Made by a program: the position numbers and the translations under genes. This document shows, one piece after another, positions 1 through 7,170 of a stretch of 20,376 nucleotides of DNA. Source of the DNA: Dehalococcoidia bacterium (GTDB lineage Bacteria > Chloroflexota > Dehalococcoidia > Dehalococcoidales > UBA1222); the NCBI GenBank assembly GCA_009784845.1, contig WQXK01000011.1, forward strand, positions 1 to 20,376, given 5' to 3'. How positions within the stretch are numbered: the stretch's first letter is position 1; each line of letters starts with the position of its first letter. The notes under the pieces were generated by a model. That model searched no databases. It was given only the letters and a program-made list of their open reading frames with translations, and was not told the DNA's origin.

Positions 1-123
1 ATGGAGGAAAGAGTATAATCAAGTTAGACCACATAGTTCGCTGGGATACAGACCTCCGGCACCTGAGGTAAAGATACCGGCCGGACTAACATTACAACTG
101 GTATAACTATTGGGAGCTGGTCA
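1..123 (+). mobile_element. Right end of an IS3-family insertion sequence
   Basis: The first 123 bases are the 3' end of an IS: the C-terminus of an IS3-type transposase followed, 17 bases after its stop, by a terminus reading GGGAGCTGGTCA. Read outward-in this begins TGACCAGCTCCC, with the 5'-TG...CA-3' ends usual in the IS3 family. The boundary is set at 123 because the neighbouring toxin reading frame loses its family resemblance there; the stop codon that ends the toxin frame is the TGA of the IS terminus. The left end and any target duplication lie outside the window. Confidence 0.75.
2..106 (+). CDS. IS3-family transposase, C-terminal fragment (partial)
   Basis: The frame is open from the window edge to TAA at 104-106 and encodes 34 residues. 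It contains YNQVRPHSSLGYRPPAPE, the characteristic C-terminal tail of the DDE (rve) integrase domain of IS3-family transposases, just after the catalytic glutamate region. The transposase cuts and joins DNA during IS movement. Only the tail is visible, so whether the gene is intact cannot be judged. It runs toward the truncated toxin gene on the opposite strand, and its insertion explains that truncation. Confidence 0.8.
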   Translation, partial: WRKEYNQVRPHSSLGYRPPAPEVKIPAGLTLQLV

Positions 124-435
124 ATTTGTTGCCGTAGGCAATTGTTTAAAATCTATTCTTTTCGTCAAACAAGTTGGTACTGGCACCATGTATAACAGCC
201 GAATATTTGAGAGCCACTTACCATCCTTGTCGTGAATTATAATATTTGTTGGTCTATTTGATATATGGGATGACACGGGGGCAAAATATTGAAGCCCATT
301 ATTTACTTCATTTACCACGCCACAAAAGAACATATTATTGTCATAAATATCGTAATTATTGGGTACCCGCGGTTCAAACAACCTTAAATAATCAAGGTAA
401 TTATTATCTACGAGATAAAAATACAATTTACTCAT
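121..435 (-). pseudogene. Type III toxin (ToxN/AbiQ family), truncated by IS insertion
   Basis: The frame starts at ATG 435 and encodes 104 residues. It resembles the N-terminal half of ToxN/AbiQ endoribonucleases: an initial FYLVDNNYLDYL strand/helix, a RVPNN segment, FFCGVVNEVNNGLQYFAPVSS (the GVV..VN...Y..P.SS core) and YMVPVP (the M-PVP motif). Family members are usually about 170 residues. Here the frame stops in the first codon of the IS3 terminus (TGA at 121-123), so the C-terminal helices and part of the active site are lost, and the toxin is probably inactive. Intact family members cleave A-rich RNA and are held inactive by a repeat RNA encoded just upstream, and that arrangement is visible here. 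The ribosome binding site is weak, as expected for a toxin translated by read-through past the upstream terminator. Confidence 0.82.
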
Positions 436-446
436 TTTTTACTTTA

Positions 447-478
447 AATAGAAAAAGGCGACTTACGCCGCCCCTTTC
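447..478 (-). terminator. Intervening terminator between antitoxin RNA and toxin
   Basis: On the minus strand a GC-rich hairpin (GGCG, loop GCGTAAGT, CGCC, with flanking AAAG/CTTT pairing) is followed by TTTTTCTATTT. It lies 12 bases before the toxin ATG. Type III toxin-antitoxin loci typically have a leaky terminator in this place, giving much RNA antitoxin and little toxin mRNA. Confidence 0.7.
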
Positions 479-521
479 TATACATATATCGCTCGCAATC
501 CTAACGGTGACGAAACACCTT
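479..521 (-). ncRNA. Putative type III RNA antitoxin (ToxI-like), single unit
   Basis: Between a near-consensus promoter and the terminator lies about 43 nt of RNA. It begins AAGGTGTTTCGTCACC, where GGUG (519-516) pairs with CACC (509-506) around a UUUCGU loop. Loop bases UCGU (513-510) can pair with downstream GCGA (496-493), giving an H-type pseudoknot. This resembles the start and fold of the known ToxI repeat (from memory, AGGTGATTTGCTACC...). Known antitoxins carry about two to five and a half tandem units, whereas only one is seen here. The locus may have been reduced, or may be a natural one-unit variant. Assignment rests on position and fold; sequence similarity is only partial. Confidence 0.6.
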
Positions 522-527
522 GGTACC

Positions 528-555
528 ATTATACACCCATAACACATCGTGTCAA
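528..555 (-). promoter_or_regulatory. Sigma-A promoter of the type III TA locus
   Basis: On the minus strand TTGACA (555-550) and TATAAT (533-528) are separated by 16 bases. Both hexamers match consensus exactly, so the promoter should be strong. The start site is expected near 521, immediately before the pseudoknot unit. Confidence 0.85.
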
Positions 556-703
556 CAGTTTTTCATCCCTTTTCTGTACAAGCCCAATGAAATTTATTGA
601 ATGAGTAAAGATTTGTATAAAAGGAACCCACGTTAATAATCCAGATTTGGACATGCATGAAATACGACTTTCTTCTGTGTAGATAACGATTTAACCATTC
701 AGT

Positions 704-1477
704 TCACAACAGTCGCAGCAGTTTTTCGGTTACCACCTCGCTTGCTGCGATAATGTCATAATCTAAATCGCGAAGAACTGCCAAACCGTAAATATCGTCA
801 AGAAATTTCCTGTCTTCCAGTTTTCTCTCAAGATTCTTTATCGCCAGTGCTGAGGTTATGCCGTCAGGTCGATATATTTTGAATGCATCAACAATTATTG
901 CCGGCTCAAGCTTCAGTAACTCGAGAGCCAACCAAATATCAAGCAAGTCCCGCCCTTTTGATCGTTGGTAAAGAGCGCGAATCTTTGTCGCAATTAGTTC
1001 TTCCGGCTGGAAAGTAGCAATATTTACCCGAGAACTGTAGTACTCAGCTTCAATGATATGATGTTTTAGAGCAAGCGGCATAGCAGGAGTTCGTTCATAT
1101 GTGTTTATCTCAATCTTGATTCTAATTGGCTGTCCTGATTCTGAAACTGTTTTCCAGAAAACTTTCGGAAACTTTGCTAAATTGCTGTTGGCTTTGTATC
1201 CTAATCTTTCACCAATCATGATTAACTGTTTAATAACTTGACCGATTCCTCCGGCACTGTTGCGTACATAGTCCAGATCTTCAGAATAGCGATACGGCTT
1301 TGGCAAAAAGAGTTTATGAAATGCTGTGCCACCCCGCAAAATCAACTCATTACCAAGTAATTGATTATTTGCAATTTCACAGATTGCCTGAGAAAGCAGT
1401 AAATCCTGCTCAATATCATCCCTGGAAGCCCATGGATGATTTACGCTCCACCCTGTAATATCACTTGCAGGTATCAT
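704..1477 (-). CDS. abiEii: Type IV TA toxin, AbiEii/AbiGii nucleotidyltransferase family
   Basis: This 257-residue protein has the nucleotidyltransferase fold signature of the AbiEii (DUF1814) family. The glycine motif LILRGGTAFHKLF is at 45-57, the DLD metal-binding pair in RYSEDLDYV at 64-71, the third acidic residue region EIN at 123-125, and the family signature EELIATKIRALYQRSKGRDLLD at 159-180. Family toxins transfer nucleotides to RNA (for example tRNA ends) and cause phage abortive infection or growth arrest. The length is typical and all expected motifs are present, so it looks intact. Its ATG overlaps the stop of the upstream antitoxin gene by four bases (ATGA), implying translational coupling. 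The stop codon is followed by about 150 bases leading to the type III promoter. Confidence 0.9.
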   Translation of the reverse strand: MIPASDITGWSVNHPWASRDDIEQDLLLSQAICEIANNQLLGNELILRGGTAFHKLFLPKPYRYSEDLDYVRNSAGGIGQVIKQLIMIGERLGYKANSNLAKFPKVFWKTVSESGQPIRIKIEINTYERTPAMPLALKHHIIEAEYYSSRVNIATFQPEELIATKIRALYQRSKGRDLLDIWLALELLKLEPAIIVDAFKIYRPDGITSALAIKNLERKLEDRKFLDDIYGLAVLRDLDYDIIAASEVVTEKLLRLL

Positions 1478-2283
1478 ACGTCCGGTTCAACCCTCTCGTT
1501 GACATCAAGAGACCATCTCTTGTCGATTTGGTCACTGTAAGTTTTATACGATGACAGCTTTGATATCTTTGCGTCGCTTTCTTGGCTTATAGAAGCCAGA
1601 ACATCCAAACCACGCGTATCAGTGAAGTTCTCAATAATCCAACCAAGACGACGCAATGCAGAAATCGGAAATAGGTGTGAGCATGTAGCAACTTCGTTGA
1701 TGAATGGTTCTTCAGTATCACTGAGTTCAATGATAATATTAGCAGCGTTTTCGAGACCTGCAACAATACGCAGATCATTTGTAACACTGAGCATTGTTGC
1801 AGCTCTTGTAGATACGTTAGCCGAGCCGGTTTGTGTTTTATAGCGGAATGACGGCAATAAGCCCACATTGCTTCTTTGGAAAAATCTAAAGTCGGAACGC
1901 CCGATAACCCGATTTCTTATTGGTCTTTCTGTCGCCACTTGAAATACTTGCACAGCGTGATGTTTAGCGCCAAGAATGGAAGCCGCGGACATCCAGCCAA
2001 CGTAATAATCCATCTCAAGAAACCGCATCATCTTATCGATGTAGTATATTGCTTCCGGAGCGCCCCACTGTCGGTATTCAAAAGGTATCGGTAGCCAAAA
2101 GCCACGGCATGGCGAAATAATTTCGTTGCGTTTTAACAGGGGAGCGAGCCTCTGTGGCATTTGCTTTTGTGATACACCAAGCAATGCCGACAATTCTTCA
2201 TTAGTGGCAGCATTTATACCATGAGATAACAGCCAACTAACAACTTCGGCAGTCCTGATCGGTCCACTTTGCGCTTTATCCAT
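1474..2283 (-). CDS. abiEi: Type IV TA antitoxin / autorepressor, AbiEi family
   Basis: The protein has about 269 residues from ATG 2283. The N-terminus is a winged-helix-like DNA-binding segment (TNEELSALLGVSQKQMPQRLAPLLKRNEI). The AbiEi antitoxin domain follows, with the typical YYVGWMSAASILGAKHHA block and a C-terminal half ending SLDVNERVEPDV. Family antitoxins neutralise AbiEii without stable binding and repress their own operon through inverted repeats. Alternative starts are ATG 2298 and TTG 2322. I prefer 2283 because an extended -10 (TGCTATATT, 2314-2306) would place the RNA start near 2299, upstream of 2283 but downstream of TTG 2322. No strong Shine-Dalgarno is visible at any of them. 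It is cotranscribed with abiEii and divergent from fabI. Confidence 0.87.
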   Translation of the reverse strand: MDKAQSGPIRTAEVVSWLLSHGINAATNEELSALLGVSQKQMPQRLAPLLKRNEIISPCRGFWLPIPFEYRQWGAPEAIYYIDKMMRFLEMDYYVGWMSAASILGAKHHAVQVFQVATERPIRNRVIGRSDFRFFQRSNVGLLPSFRYKTQTGSANVSTRAATMLSVTNDLRIVAGLENAANIIIELSDTEEPFINEVATCSHLFPISALRRLGWIIENFTDTRGLDVLASISQESDAKISKLSSYKTYSDQIDKRWSLDVNERVEPDV

Positions 2284-2305
2284 TATTACCGCATTCATAT
2301 TGCAT

Positions 2306-2314
2306 AATATAGCA
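2306..2314 (-). promoter_or_regulatory. Extended -10 promoter of abiEi-abiEii
   Basis: The minus strand reads TGCTATATT, an extended -10 element, with no good -35. It sits within an AT-rich imperfect dyad (ATATTGCATAATATAGCATAT, 2298-2318 overall), a plausible self-binding site for the AbiEi repressor. The operator role is inference. Confidence 0.5.
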
Positions 2315-2349
2315 TATTTCAATGTGTTTTGCGATATCTTTGCGGTTGG

Positions 2350-2370
2350 CTTCTTTTAAGCTTAAAGAAG
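2350..2370. repeat. Dyad in the abiEi/fabI intergenic region
   Basis: CTTC-T-TTTAAGCTTAAAGAAG forms an inverted repeat centred on AAGCTT with one bulged T. It lies between the divergent abiEi and fabI promoters and could be an operator or mark the boundary of the accessory region. No T-run follows on either strand, so it is a poor terminator. Confidence 0.4.
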
Positions 2371-2424
2371 TATGGGCAATAACCGGGAAAGACGGCAAAG
2401 AACCATACTACGACTGCGTTGTCA

Positions 2425-2433
2425 TGCTATAAT
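2425..2433 (+). promoter_or_regulatory. Extended -10 promoter of fabI
   Basis: TGCTATAAT is a perfect extended -10. The -35 position (about 2405-2410) is poor, as is common with extended -10 promoters. Transcription would begin near 2440, which rules out starts upstream of this and supports the TTG start of fabI at 2465. Confidence 0.65.
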
Positions 2434-2464
2434 GTATCACCTAGAAAATGAAAGGGTATGCTGC

Positions 2465-3238
2465 TTGGGTTTGCTTGAAGGGAAAATCAGTTTGATTTGC
2501 GGAGTGGCCAATAGACACTCCATCGCATGGGCTGTGGCTCAGGCTTGGTGCAGTGCTGGTGCGACGCTGGTGTTTACGTATCAAGATGAGCGTCATCGTG
2601 AGAACATACAGGAACTGCTTGCAGGCTCTCCCTTTGAATGCACGCTTTGTCATTGCGACGTAACAAGTGATGCGGATATAGAGACTATTTACAAAATCAT
2701 TGCCGACAAGTACGGAAGGTTAGACTTATTATTGCACTCAGTTGCTTTTGCGCCGCGCAGGGCATTTGAAAAAACCTTTACTCAAACCAGCCGTGAAGAT
2801 TTTCGTGTTACACAAGATGTTAGCGTTTATTCACTGATAGCCTTGGCGCGTGGCACTGCACCGCTGATGACATCCGGTGGCAGCATACTGACAATGAGTT
2901 ATTACGGGGCAGAAAAGGTGATGCCTAATTATAATGTCATGGGCGCGGCTAAGGCATCGCTTGAGACCTCTATGCGTTATCTGGCTTATGATTTTGGTCC
3001 ACGGAATATTCGCGTCAACTGCATCAGTGCAGGACCAATAAGTACGCTTGCGGCACGCGGCATAAGTGGTTTCCATGACTTCATGGCTCAACACGCTGCC
3101 TGCGCTCCGCTAAAACGTAATGTGAAAGCCGAAGAAATTGGAGCTGCGGCAACTTTTCTGGCATCTGATGCGGCATCAGCCGTTACAGGGCAGGTGCTAT
3201 ACGTAGACTGCGGTTATAATATTATGGGAATGAGGTAA
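2465..3238 (+). CDS. fabI: Enoyl-[acyl-carrier-protein] reductase (NADH), FabI type
   Basis: This 257-residue short-chain dehydrogenase-like enzyme reduces enoyl-ACP in the last step of each fatty-acid elongation cycle and is the target class of triclosan. The N-terminal cofactor motif is GVANRHSIAWAVA (13-25), the FabI-type catalytic pair is Tyr156 and Lys163 in PNYNVMGAAKASLE, with the second tyrosine at 146, and the SAGPISTLAA segment (substrate loop) is present. The frame stays open to ATG 2372, but I choose TTG 2465: the product then starts MGLLEGK like other FabI proteins, AAAGGG (2451-2456) lies 8 bases upstream, and the extended -10 promoter lies inside the longer version. The position equivalent to E. 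coli Gly93 is Ala, as in many Gram-positive FabI proteins. The gene stands alone, with no other fab genes nearby. Confidence 0.93.
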   Translation: MGLLEGKISLICGVANRHSIAWAVAQAWCSAGATLVFTYQDERHRENIQELLAGSPFECTLCHCDVTSDADIETIYKIIADKYGRLDLLLHSVAFAPRRAFEKTFTQTSREDFRVTQDVSVYSLIALARGTAPLMTSGGSILTMSYYGAEKVMPNYNVMGAAKASLETSMRYLAYDFGPRNIRVNCISAGPISTLAARGISGFHDFMAQHAACAPLKRNVKAEEIGAAATFLASDAASAVTGQVLYVDCGYNIMGMR

Positions 3239-3248
3239 CATTTCGCGT

Positions 3249-3277
3249 TTGCCGCCACATGCGCCGATGAGTATAAT
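3249..3277 (+). promoter_or_regulatory. Promoter of pyrD
   Basis: TTGCCG (3249-3254), a 17-base spacer and TATAAT (3272-3277) lie immediately after the fabI stop. Transcription would start near 3284, only about 12 bases before the pyrD ATG, so the leader is very short. Confidence 0.65.
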
Positions 3278-3295
3278 TAAGACGCTTTGAATACA

Positions 3296-4225
3296 ATGGT
3301 CGACTTATCCGTACAACTGGCACCGCATAACAAGCGTGGGCTAAAACTTGCCAATCCCGTAATGGCGGCCTCCGGCACCTTTGGCTACGGCGATGAAATG
3401 AGCGCTGTATGCGACATTCAGCGGCTTGGTGCCATTATATGCAAAGCCACCACACTCAAACCACGTAGCGGCAATGCGCAACCAAGGCTCGCAGAAACTC
3501 CAGACGGCTTACTCAACGCCATAGGATTGCAAAATCCGGGGATTGATGTCCTTGTCCGTGATAAGGCGCCAATGTGGGCTGGCTGGCACGTGCCGGTTAT
3601 AGTTAATATTGCCGCAGAGAGCATATATGAGTACGCCGAATTGGCTCGGCGGCTGGACAATACTCCCGGCGTTAGCGGATTGGAAGTTAATATCAGCTGC
3701 CCCAATGTTGCATCAGGCTGCATTGAGTTCGGTGCCAATCCGGCTTCTGCCGCCTCAGTAACGCGTGCGGTGCGACAGGCAACATCCTTGCCTGTCATCG
3801 TCAAATTGACACCAAACACCAACAACATCGTTGAACTAGCCTATGCTGTCGCCGAGGCAGGAGCTGACGCAGTCTCTCTCATCAACACACTGAAAGGAAT
3901 GTCCATTGACATTAAGAAACGCCGTCCACTCCTAGCAAACACAAGCGGCGGATTGTCAGGTCCGGCTATAAAACCCGTAGCATTGTATATGGTATATCAG
4001 GTATCCGCCACCATAAAAATACCCGTGATTGGCGGAGGGGGCATCATAACAGCACAAGATGCGTTGGAGTTCATAATGGCAGGTGCCAGTGCGGTAGAGG
4101 TCGGCACAGCCACCTTTATCAATCATACTGCCACCACAGAAATAATTGATGGGCTCGAAAGCTACTCCATCGAAAATAATTTGAGTTGTCTTGACTCCAT
4201 AGTTGGTATTGCGCAAAAGAACTGA
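3296..4225 (+). CDS. pyrD: Dihydroorotate dehydrogenase, class 1 (1B-like)
   Basis: This 309-residue FMN-dependent TIM-barrel enzyme oxidises dihydroorotate to orotate in pyrimidine synthesis in the cytoplasm. Visible motifs are the N-terminal NPVMAASGTFGYG, the FMN-contacting Lys50 in CKATTLKPR, the catalytic Cys135 in VNISCPN (cysteine is typical of class 1; class 2 uses serine), VIVKLTPN, NTSGGLSGPAIKP, and the phosphate-binding IPVIGGGGI. Class 1B enzymes normally pair with PyrK, an iron-sulfur electron-transfer subunit, but no pyrK is adjacent, so the partner must be elsewhere. ATG 3296 is chosen over the in-frame TTG 3287 because it lies slightly further from the inferred transcription start. 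The ribosome binding site is poor in both cases. Confidence 0.94.
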   Translation: MVDLSVQLAPHNKRGLKLANPVMAASGTFGYGDEMSAVCDIQRLGAIICKATTLKPRSGNAQPRLAETPDGLLNAIGLQNPGIDVLVRDKAPMWAGWHVPVIVNIAAESIYEYAELARRLDNTPGVSGLEVNISCPNVASGCIEFGANPASAASVTRAVRQATSLPVIVKLTPNTNNIVELAYAVAEAGADAVSLINTLKGMSIDIKKRRPLLANTSGGLSGPAIKPVALYMVYQVSATIKIPVIGGGGIITAQDALEFIMAGASAVEVGTATFINHTATTEIIDGLESYSIENNLSCLDSIVGIAQKN

Positions 4226-4280
4226 GAAAACGGCCTCCATGCGTTCTTATGTCTTCGGAATAATCGCCGCATAGCGCATA

Positions 4281-4309
4281 TTACACAAACACAACTGTTC
4301 TGCTATAAT
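4281..4309 (+). promoter_or_regulatory. Promoter of the lrp-aminotransferase operon
   Basis: TTACAC (4281-4286), a 17-base spacer and TATAAT (4304-4309), with an upstream TG making TGCTATAAT. It lies 38 bases before the lrp ATG. The same extended -10 is seen before fabI. Confidence 0.75.
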
Positions 4310-4346
4310 ACTTGTTCCCTATTTCTCCATAGTGAGGTGCACGAAT

Positions 4347-4832
4347 ATGTCCAATAAAGAAATCCTTCGCATGCTTGAAAAAGATGCCAAGCTTACACCT
4401 GAGCAAATCGCTGCCATGACCGGCTCAAGCGCCACTGAAGTGAGTCAGGTTATCAAACAGGCAGAGGACGATCGTGCCATCATCAAGTACAAGACTCTTA
4501 TCAACTGGGATAAGGTTGGAAATGAGCATGTATGGGCGCTCGTCGAGGTTAAAATTACTCCGCAGCGCGAGGTTGGTTTTGATGCCATCGCCGAGCGGAT
4601 TTACAAATTTGACGAAGCCCGCACTGTCTATCTTATGTCCGGCACCTATGACCTGGCAGTGGTCGTTGAAGGACGCACAATGCAGGAGGTTGCCGAGTTT
4701 GTCACGCATAAGCTGGCACCCATTGAGGGTGTTACAGGCACTGCCAGCCATTTCGTACTGCGCCGCTACAAAGAAGACGGCGAAATATTTGATACCAAAG
4801 AGGAAAGTAAGCGTCAGGCTGTTATTCTTTAG
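4347..4832 (+). CDS. Lrp/AsnC-family transcriptional regulator
   Basis: The protein has 161 residues. Residues 1-50 form the helix-turn-helix (KEILRMLEKDAKLTPEQIAAMTG, then the recognition helix around SSATEVSQVIKQ). Residues 60-140 form the AsnC ligand-binding (RAM) domain, with the usual RTVYLMSGTYDLAVVVEG block. Such proteins bind amino acids and assemble as dimers or octamers on DNA. ATG 4347 follows GAGGTG (4334-4339) at good spacing, which favours it over GTG 4332. It lies 12 bases upstream of an aminotransferase gene. The pairing suggests local control of amino-acid metabolism in response to an amino acid, but the ligand cannot be read from the sequence. Confidence 0.9.
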   Translation: MSNKEILRMLEKDAKLTPEQIAAMTGSSATEVSQVIKQAEDDRAIIKYKTLINWDKVGNEHVWALVEVKITPQREVGFDAIAERIYKFDEARTVYLMSGTYDLAVVVEGRTMQEVAEFVTHKLAPIEGVTGTASHFVLRRYKEDGEIFDTKEESKRQAVIL

Positions 4833-4844
4833 CAGGATACTTTA

Positions 4845-6035
4845 ATGACTACCATAAGACCATTTAGTCCATCCGGAAAGCCCATTATATCGCAACGGGT
4901 CAATAGCATAGCGCCATCAGGCATCCGCAAATTTTTCGACCTGCTGGCCTCAATGAAAGACGTCATATCGCTTGGTGTGGGAGAGCCGGACTATACCACT
5001 CCATGGAATATCCGTGAAGCTGCCATCTACTCTCTTGAGCGCGGTCGCACAATGTACACGTCCAATCTGGGAATGCCGGAATTGCGCAGGGAACTGTCGC
5101 GTCATTTGGAGCAACGCTGCGGATTGCATTACGACCCTGACGACGAACTATTGATTACCGTTGGAGTGAGTGAGGCACTTGATCTTGCCATGCGCGCTAC
5201 CATCGACCCGGGCGATGAGGTGATTATGGGCGCTCCGTGTTATGTGGCATATCCAGCATCAGTAATCCTTTCGTCGGGTACGCCGGTTATAATACCCACC
5301 TATGAAAGCGACTGTTTTGAAATAGACTCATCAAAAGTTGAGACTGCCGTCAGCGCAAACAGCAAAGCCATCCTCAGCGGTTATCCCGCCAATCCCACAG
5401 GTGCTGTATTGCCCCGCGAAAAGATGCTTCAGATTGCCGACGTGGCACGCCGCCACGACCTGCTTGTTATGTCGGATGAAATATATTCGCAGTTGGTTTA
5501 TGGCATAGAACATACATGCTTTGCCTCGTTGCCGGGCATGCAGGAACGCACTATTCTGCTTGGAGGATTCTCAAAAGCATACGCCATGACCGGATGGCGC
5601 ATCGGTTATGCTGCCGGTCCACGCGAAATCATCGCCGCCATGACAAAAATCCACCAGCACACCATCATGTGCGCCCCCACCATGGCACAGATTGCCGCAT
5701 TGGAGGCATTGCGCAACAGTAGCGACAGTGTTGAAGAAATGGTGGCTGACTATAACCACCGCCGCCAGATGTTTGTCAAAGGATTGCGCGATATTGGCCT
5801 TTCATGTTTTGAGCCAAAGGGTGCTTTTTATGCTTTCCCCAACATCAGTATCACAGGTATGAGATCAGAAACATTCGCCGAGAAATTGTTGGCTGAGGAG
5901 AAAGTGGCCGCAGTTCCGGGCACAGCCTTTGGCGAATGCGGTGAGGGCTACGTACGCTGTTGCTATGCCACGTCAGTACCTGAGTTGGAAGAGGCATTGG
6001 TACGCATTAAGCGTTTCGTTGATAAGCATCGCTAA
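4845..6035 (+). CDS. PLP-dependent aminotransferase, class I/II
   Basis: This 396-residue fold-type I aminotransferase belongs to the aspartate/aromatic group. The PLP Schiff-base Lys244 is in GGFSKAYAMTGWRIGY, the NPTG motif is at 183-186, Asp211 and Tyr214 (SDEIYSQLVY) contact the cofactor, and Arg252 follows the lysine. The substrate-carboxylate arginine is probably the one in GYVRCCYA near the C-terminus. It exchanges amino groups between an amino acid and a 2-oxoacid. The donor is not certain from sequence (alanine, aspartate and aromatic amino acids are all possible). AGGA (4834-4837) precedes the ATG by 7 bases, and the gene is cotranscribed with the Lrp-family regulator. It converges on trpS. 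Confidence 0.93.
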   Translation: MTTIRPFSPSGKPIISQRVNSIAPSGIRKFFDLLASMKDVISLGVGEPDYTTPWNIREAAIYSLERGRTMYTSNLGMPELRRELSRHLEQRCGLHYDPDDELLITVGVSEALDLAMRATIDPGDEVIMGAPCYVAYPASVILSSGTPVIIPTYESDCFEIDSSKVETAVSANSKAILSGYPANPTGAVLPREKMLQIADVARRHDLLVMSDEIYSQLVYGIEHTCFASLPGMQERTILLGGFSKAYAMTGWRIGYAAGPREIIAAMTKIHQHTIMCAPTMAQIAALEALRNSSDSVEEMVADYNHRRQMFVKGLRDIGLSCFEPKGAFYAFPNISITGMRSETFAEKLLAEEKVAAVPGTAFGECGEGYVRCCYATSVPELEEALVRIKRFVDKHR

Positions 6036-6043
6036 GCAGCGCC

Positions 6044-6061
6044 TCTGCTTAAATAAGCAGA
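6044..6061. terminator. Hairpin between convergent aminotransferase and trpS genes
   Basis: TCTGCTTA-AA-TAAGCAGA is a perfect 8-bp inverted repeat in the 40-base gap between two convergent genes. Its position suggests a bidirectional terminator, but neither strand has a good U-run after the stem, so termination there would be weak or factor-assisted. Confidence 0.45.
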
Positions 6062-6075
6062 ACATCTTCGCTCTG

Positions 6076-7050
6076 CTAGATAAGACCCATTTTGCTTTTG
6101 ACTTCGTTTAGCGTCCTCTTGGCAATAATCTGTGCACGTTGAGCCCCATCCAGCATTACTTGCCGCACATACTCAGGGTCAGATGCCAGTTCGGCACGGC
6201 GGGCACGCAAGGGCGCCAAATCCCGATTAATTGCCTCAGCCAGAGCGCGCTTGCAATCCACGCAGCCTATTTTGGCATCACGGCAATCGGCCTGCACCTG
6301 TGTCATACATTCAGTCTCAAAATGCCGGCGCAATTTGAAAACATTACAAACCTCAGGATGTCCGGGGTCGGAGCGCAGTCTGCGGGCAGGGTCAGTTACC
6401 GCCGACATAACTTTTTTTGCGGTTTCCTCTGCCGTGGCCGTCAGTTCAATATGATTTCCTAAACTCTTGCTCATCTTGTCTTTACCATCAAGCCCGACCA
6501 CCAGCGGGAAATTAGTCAGCTTGGCTTGCGGCTCAGGGAATGTATCTCCAAAATGCTCATTGAAGCGGCGAACGATTTCACGCGTCAATTCCAGATGCGG
6601 CAGTTGATCTTCACCAACAGGCACCACATCAGCCTTGTATAACAATATGTCAGCTGCCATCAGCACAGGATAACCTACCAGCCCATAATTCACATTCTGC
6701 GGATGTATTCGGGATTTTTCCTTAAATGTTGGTACGCGTAACAACCATGAAAGCGGTGTTACCATGCTTAAGAGAGAGAATAATTCATTGATTTCAGGAA
6801 CGTGCGACTGCACAAAAATAACGGATTTCTGCGGGTCCAGTCCGGCTGCCAGCAGATCCAACATGGCTTCATAGATGTTCCCTTGCAGCTTGTCTGTATC
6901 CTCAAGCGTGGTTAAGGCATGCAAATCCACGATACAATAGACACAATCATACTCATCCTGCAGCGCCACATAATTCTTCCCGGCACCCAGATAATTCCCA
7001 ATATGCAATCGTCCGGTTGGTCGCACTCCCGAAAAAACACTCTTCTTCAT
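6076..7050 (-). CDS. trpS: Tryptophanyl-tRNA synthetase
   Basis: This 324-residue class I aminoacyl-tRNA synthetase charges tRNA-Trp. The HIGH-like motif is HIGN at 16-19 (SGVRPTGRLHIGNYLGA), the KMSKS loop is at 192-196 (DGKDKMSKSLGNHIEL), and the tryptophan-pocket region GEDQLPHLELTREI is at 146-159. The length is typical for bacteria and nothing is missing. AAAGGAG stands 5 bases before ATG 7050. The 120-base upstream gap shows no T-box stem or specifier, so tRNA-dependent attenuation is unlikely here. It is downstream of the GPH symporter on the same strand, and a separate promoter could lie around 7075-7110. Confidence 0.96.
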   Translation of the reverse strand: MKKSVFSGVRPTGRLHIGNYLGAGKNYVALQDEYDCVYCIVDLHALTTLEDTDKLQGNIYEAMLDLLAAGLDPQKSVIFVQSHVPEINELFSLLSMVTPLSWLLRVPTFKEKSRIHPQNVNYGLVGYPVLMAADILLYKADVVPVGEDQLPHLELTREIVRRFNEHFGDTFPEPQAKLTNFPLVVGLDGKDKMSKSLGNHIELTATAEETAKKVMSAVTDPARRLRSDPGHPEVCNVFKLRRHFETECMTQVQADCRDAKIGCVDCKRALAEAINRDLAPLRARRAELASDPEYVRQVMLDGAQRAQIIAKRTLNEVKSKMGLI

Positions 7051-7170
7051 AACGCTCCTTTAGCTGTGAAGTTTAACATAGTAGTATGATGATGACCAGT
7101 TTTTTCGCACACAATGAAAGCATGGATTCTGCGCCGCAAAGCCCTGACGCCTGTCTGCGCTACATTGAAG

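Noticed and set aside
246..542. A rightward 98-codon frame opposite the toxin
   Set aside because: It lies entirely opposite the ToxN-like frame, antitoxin RNA and promoter, has no ribosome binding site and resembles no protein.
541..703. An additional gene or more antitoxin repeats upstream of the type III promoter
   Set aside because: Apart from the promoter at 550-555 the region shows no second pseudoknot unit and no plausible reading frame.
2372..2464. The 31-residue N-terminal extension of FabI
   Set aside because: It has no similarity to FabI, contains an extended -10 promoter, and the Shine-Dalgarno for it would be only one base from its ATG.
7051..7170. A T-box riboswitch upstream of trpS
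   Set aside because: The gap is only 120 bases and lacks the conserved T-box bulge sequence, a specifier stem and a terminator/antiterminator pair.
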